Part shown: positions 1-8,745 of the stretch, one piece after another
Layout: each line of letters starts with the position of its first letter
Position numbering within the stretch: position 1 is the first letter of the stretch
NCBI RefSeq assembly: GCF_041222825.1
Contig: NZ_CP139482.1
Location: forward strand, 4,312,546 to 4,376,545
Source of the DNA: Candidatus Thalassolituus haligoni
GTDB lineage: Bacteria > Pseudomonadota > Gammaproteobacteria > Pseudomonadales > Oceanobacteraceae
Direction of reading: 5' to 3'
DNA: 64,000 nucleotides
Translations under genes and position numbers: made by a program
Notes under the pieces: model-generated
Seen by the model: only the letters and a program-made list of their open reading frames with translations
The model's database searches: none
What the model was told of the DNA's origin: nothing

Positions 1-220
1 ATTGTTTGAATCGGATGATCAAAAAGTGCTTTCAAACCGCAGGGTCAATGCCCAAATGGCCAAGAAAGCACGATTATGCGTTGTATCCTGGCATTCCTGG
101 GTCATTTTTCATGTAGTCATCGCCACACCGATAGATTTTCAATAACCTGTAAAAATGTGACCCGTGCCGTCCATTCATAATAGAATACGGCTCTTTTTTC
201 AATCCGTCCGGGAGGATCGC
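1..220. other. Left edge, no gene recognised
   Basis: No open frame with a credible ribosome binding site is visible before the HAD gene. The longest minus-strand frame here starting with ATG is only 28 codons. The region presumably holds the promoter of the HAD gene; a TAGAAT at 181-186 could be a -10 box, but no matching -35 is convincing. Confidence 0.4.
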
Positions 221-880
221 TTGGCTCTGGCAATTTTCGACCTCGACCACACCCTGTTATCCGACGACAGCGACCACGCATGGGGCCAATATCTGGCTGA
301 TCGCGGCCTGGTTGACCCGGCGGTGCACAAATATCGCAACGACCATTTCTATGCGCAGTACCAGGCCGGCACCCTGAATATTCACGACTACCTGCGCTTT
401 ACCTTGCGGCCGTTGCTGGATCACCCTCTTGAGCAGATGCTGGCCGAGCGCCAACGTTTTCTCGAAGAGCGTATTGAACCACTGATCAGCCAGAAAAGCC
501 GTGACCTGATCCAGAACCATCGGAATCAGGGAGACCAGTTACTGATTATTACCGCAACCAACGGCTTTATCACCTACCCGATTGCCGAGCGACTGGGCAT
601 CGACAATATCATTGCGCCGCACCCGGAAGTCATCAACGGCCAGTACACCGGCGCTATCGTGGGCATTCCCAGCTTTCAGGATGGCAAGGTGACGCGACTC
701 AACGCCTGGCTGAATGAACGCCAACAAACCATGGAAGGCGCCTGGTTCTACAGCGACTCCCACAACGACCTGCCATTATTACGGCTGGTTGACCGGCCTG
801 TCGCTGTTGACCCGGACGCCATCCTGGCGGCAGAAGCCAACCAGCAAGGCTGGCCGGTGATTTCATTACGTGATGATTGA
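221..880 (+). CDS. HAD-superfamily phosphatase (SerB-like, HAD-IB type)
   Basis: A haloacid dehalogenase-type hydrolase of 219 residues, probably a cytoplasmic phosphomonoesterase of the phosphoserine phosphatase-like HAD-IB group. Motif I (DLDHT, nucleophile Asp7) lies at the very N-terminus, motif II is the Thr of ITATNG, the motif III Lys follows FQDG, and motif IV is SDSHNDLP near the C-terminus, so the catalytic set is complete. I place the start at TTG 221 because GGAGG (211-215) lies 5 nt upstream and it leaves the usual short lead before motif I. An upstream GTG at 164 gives 19 extra residues but no Shine-Dalgarno. The substrate cannot be read from the sequence. The next gene starts 37 nt downstream and may be co-transcribed. 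Confidence 0.85.
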   Translation: MALAIFDLDHTLLSDDSDHAWGQYLADRGLVDPAVHKYRNDHFYAQYQAGTLNIHDYLRFTLRPLLDHPLEQMLAERQRFLEERIEPLISQKSRDLIQNHRNQGDQLLIITATNGFITYPIAERLGIDNIIAPHPEVINGQYTGAIVGIPSFQDGKVTRLNAWLNERQQTMEGAWFYSDSHNDLPLLRLVDRPVAVDPDAILAAEANQQGWPVISLRDD

Positions 881-917
881 CAGTACGACGCTCCCCTGTA
901 CGACCAAGAGACACCGA

Positions 918-2153
918 ATGAAACAAGTCGTTATCTGGCTACTGCTGCTCTGTGTTGCCGGTTGTGATCAAGCACCGGTACCAGCCCAGCCATTACCTGC
1001 CGCAGTCGATTTCACCGGCGATCCGGCGACGCATCCTGAAAAGATCAATGACCACCTGATTCACTCAGCCCTTGACAGCCATGTCCAGGCTTGTGCCAGC
1101 GCAGAGGCCCTGCAAAGTGCCATTATCACCCTGCTCGACCATCCAAACCCGTTCACACTGGCAGCCAGCCGCGACGCCTGGCGCGACAGTTACAGCAGTT
1201 TTTTACGTGCTCGCCTGTATGGCTTTCTACCGGTAACCGACCCCGTTGAATGGCAACGTCAGGGACTCAGTTACCATCAAACACTGAGCCTGATTGACAG
1301 CTGGCCGATTGAAGGTGGCTACATCGACTATCTGCCAGGCTATCCCTTTACCGGTATCGTCAACGATCTGACCCTGCCACTGAGCAGCGACACGCTACAA
1401 CAGCAGCATGGTTTCGCCGATCCGGCATCTGTCAGCCTGGGGTTTCATGTTATTGAATTTTTGCTTTGGGGCAGTGACGGACAGCGCAGTGCCAGCGACT
1501 ATCTGCGGACTGAAACCATAACAGCGGTCGCGGGCAGTAGCAGCAACAAGAATACCGCGACTCATGCCGACAACACCGCTGATAACCACCTCAACAAAGA
1601 CACCCCGCCTGGCGTCATCAACCAGGATCGCCGTCGCCAATACCTGCAACTGGTCACTGCACAATTGCTTGACCATCTGCGCCGCTTGCAACGTCGCTGG
1701 GAACGGGACACTGGCTACTACGCTCGACTGGTTGCCAGCAGCACACCCGCAGCCGCCTTGCAGGCTGGCATGAGCGCCAGTGCGCGATTGATCAGAACCG
1801 AATTGCTGGAAAAACGCTTGTCGGGAAACAGCAGTGAGTTCAGCGCCAGCAGCCAGCAGGACAGCCTCGCCTTGCTGCAAGGCATGCAACTCTGGCTACT
1901 GGGCAGTGAATCCCACCCCGGTGCGCTGGTGCCGTTATTAAGTACTACACAACCGGATTTGCTGATGCAATGGCAAACCACGCTGGCACAGGCGTTGACG
2001 CCCGCCACCGAAGCCGCAACCACCAACGCTGGGGCATCCGACACAACAGAGACACCAGCGGCGACGTTACTGATTCACAACATTGAGCAGCTGGATACCT
2101 TGCTGCAACAAACCGCCAGCGTGTTACGCCTGACATTGCCCGATACACACTGA
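918..2153 (+). CDS. Imelysin-family (peptidase M75-like) lipoprotein
   Basis: A 411-residue envelope lipoprotein of the imelysin/insulin-cleaving membrane protease family, whose members are usually iron-regulated and associated with periplasmic iron handling; true peptidase activity is doubtful for many. The N-terminus is a short hydrophobic signal ending in a VAGC lipobox. The family GxHxxE signature is present as GFHVIE around residue 190. I use ATG 918 (preceded by AAGAGA) instead of the upstream ATG 870, because 918 puts the signal peptide at the N-terminus. A low-complexity Ser/Thr/Asn-rich insertion follows the GxHxxE motif. The gene runs into a tandem repeat and is convergent with rlmI. 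No Fur box was recognised upstream. Confidence 0.8.
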   Translation: MKQVVIWLLLLCVAGCDQAPVPAQPLPAAVDFTGDPATHPEKINDHLIHSALDSHVQACASAEALQSAIITLLDHPNPFTLAASRDAWRDSYSSFLRARLYGFLPVTDPVEWQRQGLSYHQTLSLIDSWPIEGGYIDYLPGYPFTGIVNDLTLPLSSDTLQQQHGFADPASVSLGFHVIEFLLWGSDGQRSASDYLRTETITAVAGSSSNKNTATHADNTADNHLNKDTPPGVINQDRRRQYLQLVTAQLLDHLRRLQRRWERDTGYYARLVASSTPAAALQAGMSASARLIRTELLEKRLSGNSSEFSASSQQDSLALLQGMQLWLLGSESHPGALVPLLSTTQPDLLMQWQTTLAQALTPATEAATTNAGASDTTETPAATLLIHNIEQLDTLLQQTASVLRLTLPDTH

Positions 2154-2182
2154 ACCCTTCCGAAACGCCCCATAAAATGGGG

Positions 2183-2418
2183 CAACGGCCACGGCGGGAA
2201 TACACGCAACGGCCACGGACGACACGGACGACACGGACGACACGGACGACACGGACGACACGGACGACACGGACCAACGGCCACGGACGACAACGGCCAC
2301 GGACGACAACGGCCACGGACGACAACGGCCACGGACGACAACGGCCACGGACGACAACGGCCACGGACGACAACGGCCACGGACGACAACGGCCACGGAC
2401 GACAACGGCCACGGACGG
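2183..2418. repeat. Nested GC-rich tandem repeat between convergent genes
   Basis: Two interleaved arrays share the core GGACGACA. A degenerate 16-mer copy lies at 2183-2198 and a full copy at 2207-2222. Then come six perfect 9-mers (GGACGACAC) at 2217-2270, and nine head-to-tail 16-mers (CAACGGCCACGGACGA) at 2275-2418, the last with one substitution. The array fills the gap between the convergent imelysin and rlmI genes. Frames run through it on both strands, but they are simple repeats (Thr-Thr-Arg on plus) without a ribosome binding site, so I treat it as non-coding VNTR-like DNA. Confidence 0.95.
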
Positions 2419-2448
2419 AGCCGGGCCCTACGGTAGTGGTTGTCGAAG

Positions 2449-3654
2449 TTAACGCGTTGGTAACACGCGGGCAAACACGGCTTTGAGGTAACGGGTTTCC
2501 GGGATCGCCGGAACCACTGGGTGGTCGGCACCCTGACTGCCGACATGCTGAATCAGCACGTCTCGATCCAGCTCCCGCCCCAAGGTACGGATGATCCCTG
2601 GCAAACGGGTTTCTCCCAGATGCATGGAACAGGAGCCAGCGACCAGCAAGCCATCTCGATTCAGCAACCGCATGGCCAGTTGATTCAAGCGGTGATACGC
2701 CTGTTCACCGGCTTTAATGTCTTTACGACGGGGAATCAGTGCCGGAGGATCAACCACCACCACATCAAAACGCTCACCGCTGTCCTTGAGCTGACGCAGG
2801 GCTTCGAAAGCGTCACCCTCCCAGCAGGTCATACGATCAGCAACGCCGTTTAATTCTGCATTCTGGGCGACCCAGTCAAGCGCCTTGGCAGACGAATCCA
2901 CGCAATGCACTTCAGCAGCACCATGCCGTGCGGCCTGTACTCCCCAGCCGCCGATATAGCTGAAAACATCCAGCACCCGTTTGCCAGTAACCAAACGATT
3001 CAGTACCGCACGATTCTCGCGATGGTCGTAGAACCAGCCGGTTTTCTGACCATCAATCACAGGGGCCATAAAACGGGTGCCATTTTCGATCAGCGGTGCG
3101 CAATTATCTTCCAGCTCGCCGTAGACCACTTCAACGTATTCCGGCAAGCCCTCAACCGCACGCAGTTTGCCGTCATTTTTCAACACCACGGCGTCCGGTT
3201 TGATGACCTTTATAATCGCGTCGACAATTTCCTGACGCAAGGTTTCCATCAATACACTGGAGATCTGTACCACCACGACGCCGCCAAAGCGGTCAACCAC
3301 CAGACCCGGCAGACCGTCGCTGTCGCCATAGACCCAGCGATAACAGCCCTCCGGATACCAGAGTTCACGACTGCTCAGTGCCACCTTGAGGCGATGCACA
3401 ATCAGAGAGCTGTCCAGAAACTGCTTGCTGTCGCGACTGATCAGTCGTGCGCAAATCAGCTGATCCGGGCTGATCACCGCACTGCCCAGCGCTTTGCCAT
3501 TGGCCATTTCAATCACCACCTGGCTACCTGCTTGCAGCCCCTGCAGCGGTGTTTTTTTGATGTCCACCTCGTTGCTGTAAACCCATAAATGGCCGGACTT
3601 AAGACGGCGCTCGGCCTGTGGATTCAATCGCAGACAGGAAACAGCTTCAGACAT
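2449..3654 (-). CDS. rlmI: 23S rRNA m5C1962 methyltransferase RlmI-like
   Basis: A 401-residue SAM-dependent rRNA methyltransferase, close to the 396 residues of E. coli RlmI, which methylates C1962 of 23S rRNA. An N-terminal PUA-type RNA-binding domain (residues about 5-85, with GHLWVYSNEV) precedes a Rossmann methyltransferase with the SAM loop VLDVFSYIGG and the catalytic DPP motif (VVVDPPALIP). A C-terminal SCS segment fits the Cys of m5C enzymes. I place the start at ATG 3654, after GAGGTCTCC; a longer frame to 3732 lacks a start signal. The gene stands alone, convergent with the imelysin gene across the tandem repeat. Confidence 0.88.
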   Translation of the reverse strand: MSEAVSCLRLNPQAERRLKSGHLWVYSNEVDIKKTPLQGLQAGSQVVIEMANGKALGSAVISPDQLICARLISRDSKQFLDSSLIVHRLKVALSSRELWYPEGCYRWVYGDSDGLPGLVVDRFGGVVVVQISSVLMETLRQEIVDAIIKVIKPDAVVLKNDGKLRAVEGLPEYVEVVYGELEDNCAPLIENGTRFMAPVIDGQKTGWFYDHRENRAVLNRLVTGKRVLDVFSYIGGWGVQAARHGAAEVHCVDSSAKALDWVAQNAELNGVADRMTCWEGDAFEALRQLKDSGERFDVVVVDPPALIPRRKDIKAGEQAYHRLNQLAMRLLNRDGLLVAGSCSMHLGETRLPGIIRTLGRELDRDVLIQHVGSQGADHPVVPAIPETRYLKAVFARVLPTR

Positions 3655-3793
3655 GGAGACCTCAATAGGGCGGAGCAAAAAGAACCGGGCATTATATCGG
3701 TTCAGGGCACTGGCAGCGAACCATTCCTGCACTCTTCATGCATTGCTGCACCGCCAGTGATACAAACGACCACCAAACCCGCTTTCACTACAA

Positions 3794-3833
3794 CCCCATC
3801 ACAGCCCCATCACAGCCCCATCACAGCCCCATC
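3794..3833. repeat. 11-bp tandem repeat across the ubiI stop codon
   Basis: CCCCATCACAG occurs three times in a row (3794-3804, 3805-3815, 3816-3826), followed by a partial CCCCATC (3827-3833). On the minus strand the unit contains the last codons and the TGA of the UbiI-like gene (Met-Gly-Leu-stop), so the repeat appears to have grown by duplication of the gene's 3' end. Confidence 0.9.
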
Positions 3834-5080
3834 GCCTGCATCATCGCGTGCTGTTTGACCGGTAACAGCCGGTCAAATTGCGTCATACCGCTATTTCTCA
3901 GCAACCGGATCAGTGGAGCATCGGCGGCAAACAGGCGCTTGAAGCCTTCCATGGCAGCCATGGTCGCCAGATTATCAAGCTGCCGCCGGCGTTGATAACG
4001 GGCCAGAACCTGATCGTGCCCTGGAGAGATACCTCGCGCCACCGCCGCCAGAATTTCTTCAGCCAACACTTCCACGTCCTTGAAACCGAGATTAACCCCC
4101 TGACCGGCCAGCGGGTGAATGGTGTGAGCGGCATCTCCTGCCAATACCACACCATCCTGCCAGTAACGTCGGGCATGACGCTGACGTAAAGGAATCGCGG
4201 CGCGTGGTGAACAGGCGGTGATCGCACCCAGACGCTGTTCAAATGCCGCTGACAATGCGGTACAAAAATCCGCATTGTCCAGCGCCATCAAGGTATTGGC
4301 TTCTGTGTCGCTGGTCGACCAGACAATCGAGGCCAGCCGGGGGTTGGTAGGCATGGGTAATAATGCCAATGGTCCCTGCGGTCGAAAACGTTGCCAGGCC
4401 GTCGCCGCCATTGGCCGCTCAGTGGATACAGTCGCCACCAGCGCCTGATGCTGGTAATCCCATTCACTGGTCGGTAGCCCAACCCATTGCCGCACACGGG
4501 AGTGGGCACCATCGGCACCCACCACCAGGCTGGCCAGCAAGGTGTCTCTCTGCCCGCCGCTGTCCTGCCCGCTGCCTCGCTCCAGCACCACCGGCGTCAG
4601 GCCGTCGGCCCGACGGCTATCGAGATAACGCACCGGTTGCGTTATCAATGTCACCGCCGGACAGGCAGTCAGTCGCTGCCGCAACCCGGCCAGGGTTTCG
4701 CGATTTTCAATAATATGACCGAGACAGGGCACATGTAGATCGGCGGCATCAAAATTGACCTCTCCGGTGCCTTCCGCATCCCACACCGTCATATGGGTGT
4801 AAGGCTGACGTCGTGCTGGCCGTATCCATTGCCAGGCGCCGATTGCCGTCAGCAAGTGCTGACTGCGCGCCGTCAGGGCACTGACCCGAAGATCAAAGCT
4901 GTCCAGCCCGCTGGCGGCCAAATCCGGCAACGCTGGCAGTAATTCTGGTGGCAAGTCAGGCGGTGTCGCCAAAGCCGGATCAATCAGTGCGACCGTCAGG
5001 GCCGGGTTACCACTCGCCAGCGCCGCCGCCAGCGACTGACCCACCAGTCCGGCACCAATAATTACAATGTCATAGCGCAT
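3821..5080 (-). CDS. ubiI: UbiH/UbiF/VisC-family FAD monooxygenase (UbiI-like)
   Basis: A 419-residue FAD-dependent ring hydroxylase of ubiquinone biosynthesis. The N-terminal dinucleotide-binding motif GAGLVGQSLA follows DIVIIG. The central GADGAHSRVR matches the DG motif, and GDAAHTIHPLAGQG, typical of the UbiH family, lies in the C-terminal half. Position after pepP and ubiH matches visC/ubiI of Pseudomonas, where the product hydroxylates C5 of the ring; UbiF-like activity (C6) cannot be excluded by eye. ATG 5080 follows GGAGT by 7 nt and overlaps the end of ubiH by 11 nt, so translation is probably coupled. The stop codon lies inside an 11-bp tandem repeat. Confidence 0.85.
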   Translation of the reverse strand: MRYDIVIIGAGLVGQSLAAALASGNPALTVALIDPALATPPDLPPELLPALPDLAASGLDSFDLRVSALTARSQHLLTAIGAWQWIRPARRQPYTHMTVWDAEGTGEVNFDAADLHVPCLGHIIENRETLAGLRQRLTACPAVTLITQPVRYLDSRRADGLTPVVLERGSGQDSGGQRDTLLASLVVGADGAHSRVRQWVGLPTSEWDYQHQALVATVSTERPMAATAWQRFRPQGPLALLPMPTNPRLASIVWSTSDTEANTLMALDNADFCTALSAAFEQRLGAITACSPRAAIPLRQRHARRYWQDGVVLAGDAAHTIHPLAGQGVNLGFKDVEVLAEEILAAVARGISPGHDQVLARYQRRRQLDNLATMAAMEGFKRLFAADAPLIRLLRNSGMTQFDRLLPVKQHAMMQAMGL

Positions 5081-6362
5081 CGGCAGACTCCAACCGGGAA
5101 AAGGATTGAGCCGAAATTGGCGCAGACGCAAAACGGGGCGCTGGCTGGCCAAGCCCCATGGCATGCAGTGCCAGCAGGCGGCGCGGTGTGGTCAGGCTGG
5201 CCAAGGCCATCAGCCCCGCACCACGTCCCAGCGCCGTCAACTTGCCGGGGTGGGCAAACAAGCGCGGCAAGAGATCACTGGCAATAATCGTATTGCCCTG
5301 ATCACGCTGTTGCTGCTGGGCGTAATCCAGTAATACGGCCAGATCCCCTAACGGTCGCTTCATTGCCCAGCTTTCCAGCAGTCGTGCGGCCAGGGCAGCA
5401 GTATCTCTCAGCGCCAGATTAAAGCCCTGCCCTGCTACCGGGTGCAGACTGTGAGCAGCATTACCCAGCAACACCAATCCACGCCGTACCTGTTCGCAAC
5501 TGCACACCAGTGCCAGCGGGTAACTGAAGCGCTCGCCAATACGTTTTATACGACCACAGCGGTAGCCAATCTGTTGCTGCAACTGCTCGGCAAACAGCGG
5601 ATCAGGCAAGGCCAGAATGCGTTCACAATCGTCGGGAGGCAACGTCCAGACCACGGCAAAGTGGCGCTGCTGCAAAGGTAAAAATGCCACCGGGCCATGA
5701 TCACTGAAACGTTCGTAAGCCCAGTGCAAATGCTCACGATCCATCTCGACCTGAGTCACCAATGCGACACTGTCATACTCTTCACGCTGCTGCCGGATAC
5801 CCAACTGCTGCGCCAGACCAGAACGACCACCATCGGCCAGCACCAGCAAAGCCGTCGTAATGCTCTCGCCACCAGCCAGCGTCAGCTGACTGCCACCAGA
5901 GATCATATCAACCCGCTGGACGTCGGTGTCTGACAACAAGGTTACATTCGGGTAAGCGCCCAGCCCTTGTAGCAGGGCTCGTCCCAGTACGGCGTTTTCA
6001 ACGATATAGCCCAGAGCTTCGGTGCCCTGCTCACTGGCGTGCAAATGGGTTTGCCCGAAACGGCCGCGATCAGATACCTGAATATGTTGAATCGCACAGG
6101 CTCGATCGATCAGCGCCTCCCAGCAACCCATTCGCTGCAGCAACTGACGCGAACCCCAGGCCAGCGCCGTGGCACGGCCATCAAAACTGGGGGGGCGTTC
6201 CAGTACATCCTCAGTCCAGTGGATTTGCTGGCGATCGATCAGGGCGATACGCATGCCAGTTTGCAAAGCAGGCTGTAGCAGGTGCACCAGACTGGCGCCG
6301 GTCATTCCGGCTCCGAGAATCACCAGATCAAAGGCGGTGGAAGATGAGACAGAGTTGGTCAT
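5070..6362 (-). CDS. ubiH: 2-octaprenyl-6-methoxyphenol hydroxylase UbiH
   Basis: A 430-residue FAD-dependent hydroxylase, paralogous to the next gene. It carries the N-terminal GAGMTGASL nucleotide-binding loop (residues about 17-25), LADGGRSGLA in the middle and GNAAHSLHPVAGQGFN in the second half. In the Pseudomonas gene order pepP-ubiH-ubiI this member is UbiH, which hydroxylates C1 of the ring in aerobic ubiquinone synthesis. It starts at ATG 6362 with only a weak ribosome binding site, 114 nt after pepP, and overlaps ubiI by 11 nt. Assignment of UbiH versus UbiI is by position. Confidence 0.85.
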   Translation of the reverse strand: MTNSVSSSTAFDLVILGAGMTGASLVHLLQPALQTGMRIALIDRQQIHWTEDVLERPPSFDGRATALAWGSRQLLQRMGCWEALIDRACAIQHIQVSDRGRFGQTHLHASEQGTEALGYIVENAVLGRALLQGLGAYPNVTLLSDTDVQRVDMISGGSQLTLAGGESITTALLVLADGGRSGLAQQLGIRQQREEYDSVALVTQVEMDREHLHWAYERFSDHGPVAFLPLQQRHFAVVWTLPPDDCERILALPDPLFAEQLQQQIGYRCGRIKRIGERFSYPLALVCSCEQVRRGLVLLGNAAHSLHPVAGQGFNLALRDTAALAARLLESWAMKRPLGDLAVLLDYAQQQQRDQGNTIIASDLLPRLFAHPGKLTALGRGAGLMALASLTTPRRLLALHAMGLGQPAPRFASAPISAQSFSRLESADAL

Positions 6363-6476
6363 GAATATGGCTCGCTATTCGGCAGGCAGTACTCTGACGG
6401 GCAGCCCGCACCAGGGTCAATAGCCCTCCACGATCCGCCACCCACCAGCGTCAGGAAAATACACCGGGCATTGCCC

Positions 6477-7814
6477 TCAGTCAGTCAATTGACCCTGCAT
6501 TCCACCCTGCATCAGGGCTTCAATTTCCTCGACTGTTTTTGGCACTCCGGCAGTCAGTACATCACAGCCATCCGGGCGTACAACCACATCGTCTTCAATA
6601 CGGATACCGATACCGCGCCAGCGCGCCTCGACGGTCTCGTCATCCGGGGCCACATAAAGACCAGGTTCCACCGTCATGACCATGCCGTTTTCCAACAGCC
6701 TTGGCGCGCCATCAATCCGGTATTCGCCGACATCGTGCACATCCATTCCCAGCCAGTGGCCGGTCTTGTGCATATAAAAGCGGCGGTATTCACCGGATTC
6801 GAGGAGCTCATCCACGTCGCCAGACAACAGGCCGAGTGCCAGCAGTCCTTCGACCAGTACCGTCACTGCCGCATCGTGCGGATCATTCCAGTGATTTCCG
6901 GCCTTGATCCAGTCAAGCGCCGCATATTGGGCGTCCAGAACCAGGTTATAAAGCGCCTTTTGCTCAGCGCTAAAGCGTCCGTTCGCCGGAAAAGTACGGG
7001 TAATATCCGAGGCGTAATAGTCCAGCTCACAACCGGCGTCGATCAAAATCAGGTCGCCGTCCTGAATCGGTGCATCGTTGCGGGTGTAGTGCAGAATACA
7101 GCCGTTTTCACCGCTCCCCACAATGGAGGGATAGGCTGGCCAGCGGCTGCCCGCCGCCATAAAGGTGCGCATCAACTCGGCATCCAGCTGATACTCGAAC
7201 ATTCCCGGCTGCACCATTTGCATGGCTCGACAATGAGCGGCGGCACTGATATCCGCAGCACGCTGCATCAGGGCGATTTCGGCCTCCGATTTGATCAGTC
7301 GCATTTCGTGCAGGATATGATCCAGCCCGCTGAATTCCCGTGGCGGGTGTGAGCCGTTACGTACCTGGGCTTTGATATGGTTGACCCAGCCCATCAGCTG
7401 ACGGTCAAAATCCGGGCTGACACCCAGATTGGCGTAAATTTTATCGGTTCCTTCGATCAGCCCCGGCAGGATGTCGTCGATGTCGGTGATCGGGAACGCA
7501 TCATCCGCACCCAGCACGTCGGGCGCCGCTTCTGGCCCTACCCGTCGTCCGGTCCAGATTTCCTGTTGTTTGATTTTTTCCTGGCAGAAGAGCACGTATT
7601 CGCCATGTTCACGGCCCGGAATCAACACCAGCACCGAATGCTCTTCGTCAAAGCCGCTGAGGTAATAAAAATCGCTATCCTGACGAAACAGGTATTCCAC
7701 ATCCCGGTTACGCACATGGACAGGAGCCGATGGAATAATAGCGATGCTGTTATCACTCATTTGCGCCATCAACTGCTGGCGCCGACGAGCGTATTCGGAT
7801 GCTTCCAGTTTCAT
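6477..7814 (-). CDS. pepP: Xaa-Pro aminopeptidase PepP
   Basis: A 445-residue metallopeptidase of family M24B (E. coli PepP is 441), which removes N-terminal residues before proline. The N-terminal creatinase-like domain includes QDSDFYYLSGF. The C-terminal pita-bread domain shows the dimetal ligands: the first Asp in LIDAGCELD, the second in SDITRTFP, His in HKTGHWLGMDVHD, Glu in VMTVEPGLY and Glu in GIRIEDD. ATG 7814 is preceded by GGAG. It lies 12 nt downstream of ygfB and leads into ubiH, the standard ygfB-pepP-ubiH-ubiI operon. Confidence 0.95.
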   Translation of the reverse strand: MKLEASEYARRRQQLMAQMSDNSIAIIPSAPVHVRNRDVEYLFRQDSDFYYLSGFDEEHSVLVLIPGREHGEYVLFCQEKIKQQEIWTGRRVGPEAAPDVLGADDAFPITDIDDILPGLIEGTDKIYANLGVSPDFDRQLMGWVNHIKAQVRNGSHPPREFSGLDHILHEMRLIKSEAEIALMQRAADISAAAHCRAMQMVQPGMFEYQLDAELMRTFMAAGSRWPAYPSIVGSGENGCILHYTRNDAPIQDGDLILIDAGCELDYYASDITRTFPANGRFSAEQKALYNLVLDAQYAALDWIKAGNHWNDPHDAAVTVLVEGLLALGLLSGDVDELLESGEYRRFYMHKTGHWLGMDVHDVGEYRIDGAPRLLENGMVMTVEPGLYVAPDDETVEARWRGIGIRIEDDVVVRPDGCDVLTAGVPKTVEEIEALMQGGMQGQLTD

Positions 7815-7826
7815 ACCATCTCCAGA

Positions 7827-8381
7827 TCAGTGCAGGGTTGTCGATGATGAACCTGCAGAACGGTTCATATTGTAAAACACCGTGAGAGCAGCCACGCGGG
7901 CGTGCTCAGACAGGTCAAGATACATGCCTTCGTTGCCCGCATCGTCAAGATCGTCAACCTGGGCCTGGGAAAAGGCATCCAGATCACGCAAGACCTCAAC
8001 AACGTCTTCCGGCAACTGCCCGGCCGAACGTTCTGAAGCACCAAAGCCATCCAGAAAGCCCTTGCTCCACTCTGCCAGACATTCCACCTGCTCGGCGACG
8101 TCAGCATCTTCATCACTCGGTAATAATGGACTGTAGGCCATTTCTTCAGCACTGATCACTGCAAGCACCCAGTCATAAAATTCTGGCAACATGTCCGACA
8201 GTGGCGGTTCCGGGGCAGCTTCCAGTTCCAGATAATCCGTCGCTTCTGTCAGCCATTGTTTGTGAGTAAGACGGGAACCACTGGCCAGATAACCACTCAA
8301 CCAGCCGTGCAAGGCCGACGGGGACTGGTAACAACGGGCTTCCAGCCAGATATCCGCTGTGCTGGCAAAGTCAATTTTCAT
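7827..8381 (-). CDS. ygfB: YgfB/YecA-family (UPF0149) protein
   Basis: A 184-residue acidic, helical protein of the UPF0149/YgfB family, placed first in the ygfB-pepP-ubiH-ubiI operon as in Escherichia and Pseudomonas. Family traits seen are an N-terminal HGWLSGYLASG segment, the central WSKGFLDGFGAS and a C-terminal helix ending near ARVAALTVFYNM. It has no recognisable catalytic motif, and its molecular role is not evident here. ATG 8381 follows GAGG closely. It is transcribed away from the TIGR02449-zapA pair, so its promoter lies in 8382-8460. Confidence 0.85.
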   Translation of the reverse strand: MKIDFASTADIWLEARCYQSPSALHGWLSGYLASGSRLTHKQWLTEATDYLELEAAPEPPLSDMLPEFYDWVLAVISAEEMAYSPLLPSDEDADVAEQVECLAEWSKGFLDGFGASERSAGQLPEDVVEVLRDLDAFSQAQVDDLDDAGNEGMYLDLSEHARVAALTVFYNMNRSAGSSSTTLH

Positions 8382-8463
8382 AACAACCTCAATATAATCA
8401 ATCTGCCCATTCTAACATTGCCATCGTTCGGGTTTCCCGCTTTACAACGAATTGACAGCCTGA

Positions 8464-8493
8464 TTGACCAGCCACTTGGACGGCTCTTATAGT
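8464..8493 (+). promoter_or_regulatory. Sigma-70 promoter of the TIGR02449-zapA unit
   Basis: TTGACC (8464-8469) and TATAGT (8488-8493) are separated by 18 nt, giving a predicted start near 8500, 30 nt before the first codon at 8530. A second perfect TTGACA at 8452-8457 has no matching -10 box. Confidence 0.6.
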
Positions 8494-8529
8494 AGTAGCC
8501 CCAGTTTGGCTCTGAACCAGAAGGATGTT

Positions 8530-8745
8530 ATGCCAGCAAACGACTTGCCCAGCCTGCAGCAGCGTATCCTGAAATTGCTCGCAATCCATCAGGAACTGCG
8601 AGAAGAAAACCAGCGCATGCGCGCAGAAGAGGTGAACTGGCAGTCTGAACGGGCCAGACTGGTACAGCAGAATGAAGCGGCACGCCGCAAGGTTCATGAA
8701 ATGATACAAAAATTGCAAGTGCTGGAGCGCAACTGTGGCCAATGA
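8530..8745 (+). CDS. TIGR02449-type small coiled-coil protein
   Basis: A 71-residue protein that is almost entirely a predicted coiled coil: leucine, glutamine and charged residues in heptads from about residue 8 to 68. It sits immediately upstream of zapA, where Pseudomonas and relatives carry the TIGR02449 family, thought to act with cell-division factors (inference from context). I choose ATG 8530 because AAGGAT lies just upstream and it follows the promoter; the frame is open to 8464, but that codon overlaps the -35 box. The 3' end overlaps zapA by 11 nt. Confidence 0.8.
   Translation: MPANDLPSLQQRILKLLAIHQELREENQRMRAEEVNWQSERARLVQQNEAARRKVHEMIQKLQVLERNCGQ

Noticed and set aside
2183..2418. 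Possible CRISPR array
   Set aside because: Repeats are directly adjacent with no unique spacers and no cas genes are present.
2177..2452. Plus-strand frame of Thr/Arg repeats, and minus-strand frames of Arg/Pro/Trp repeats
   Set aside because: Frames are open only because the DNA is a simple repeat; no ribosome site, no conserved residue pattern.
6471..7352. 293-codon plus-strand frame opposite pepP
   Set aside because: Antisense to a conserved metallopeptidase; no ribosome site.
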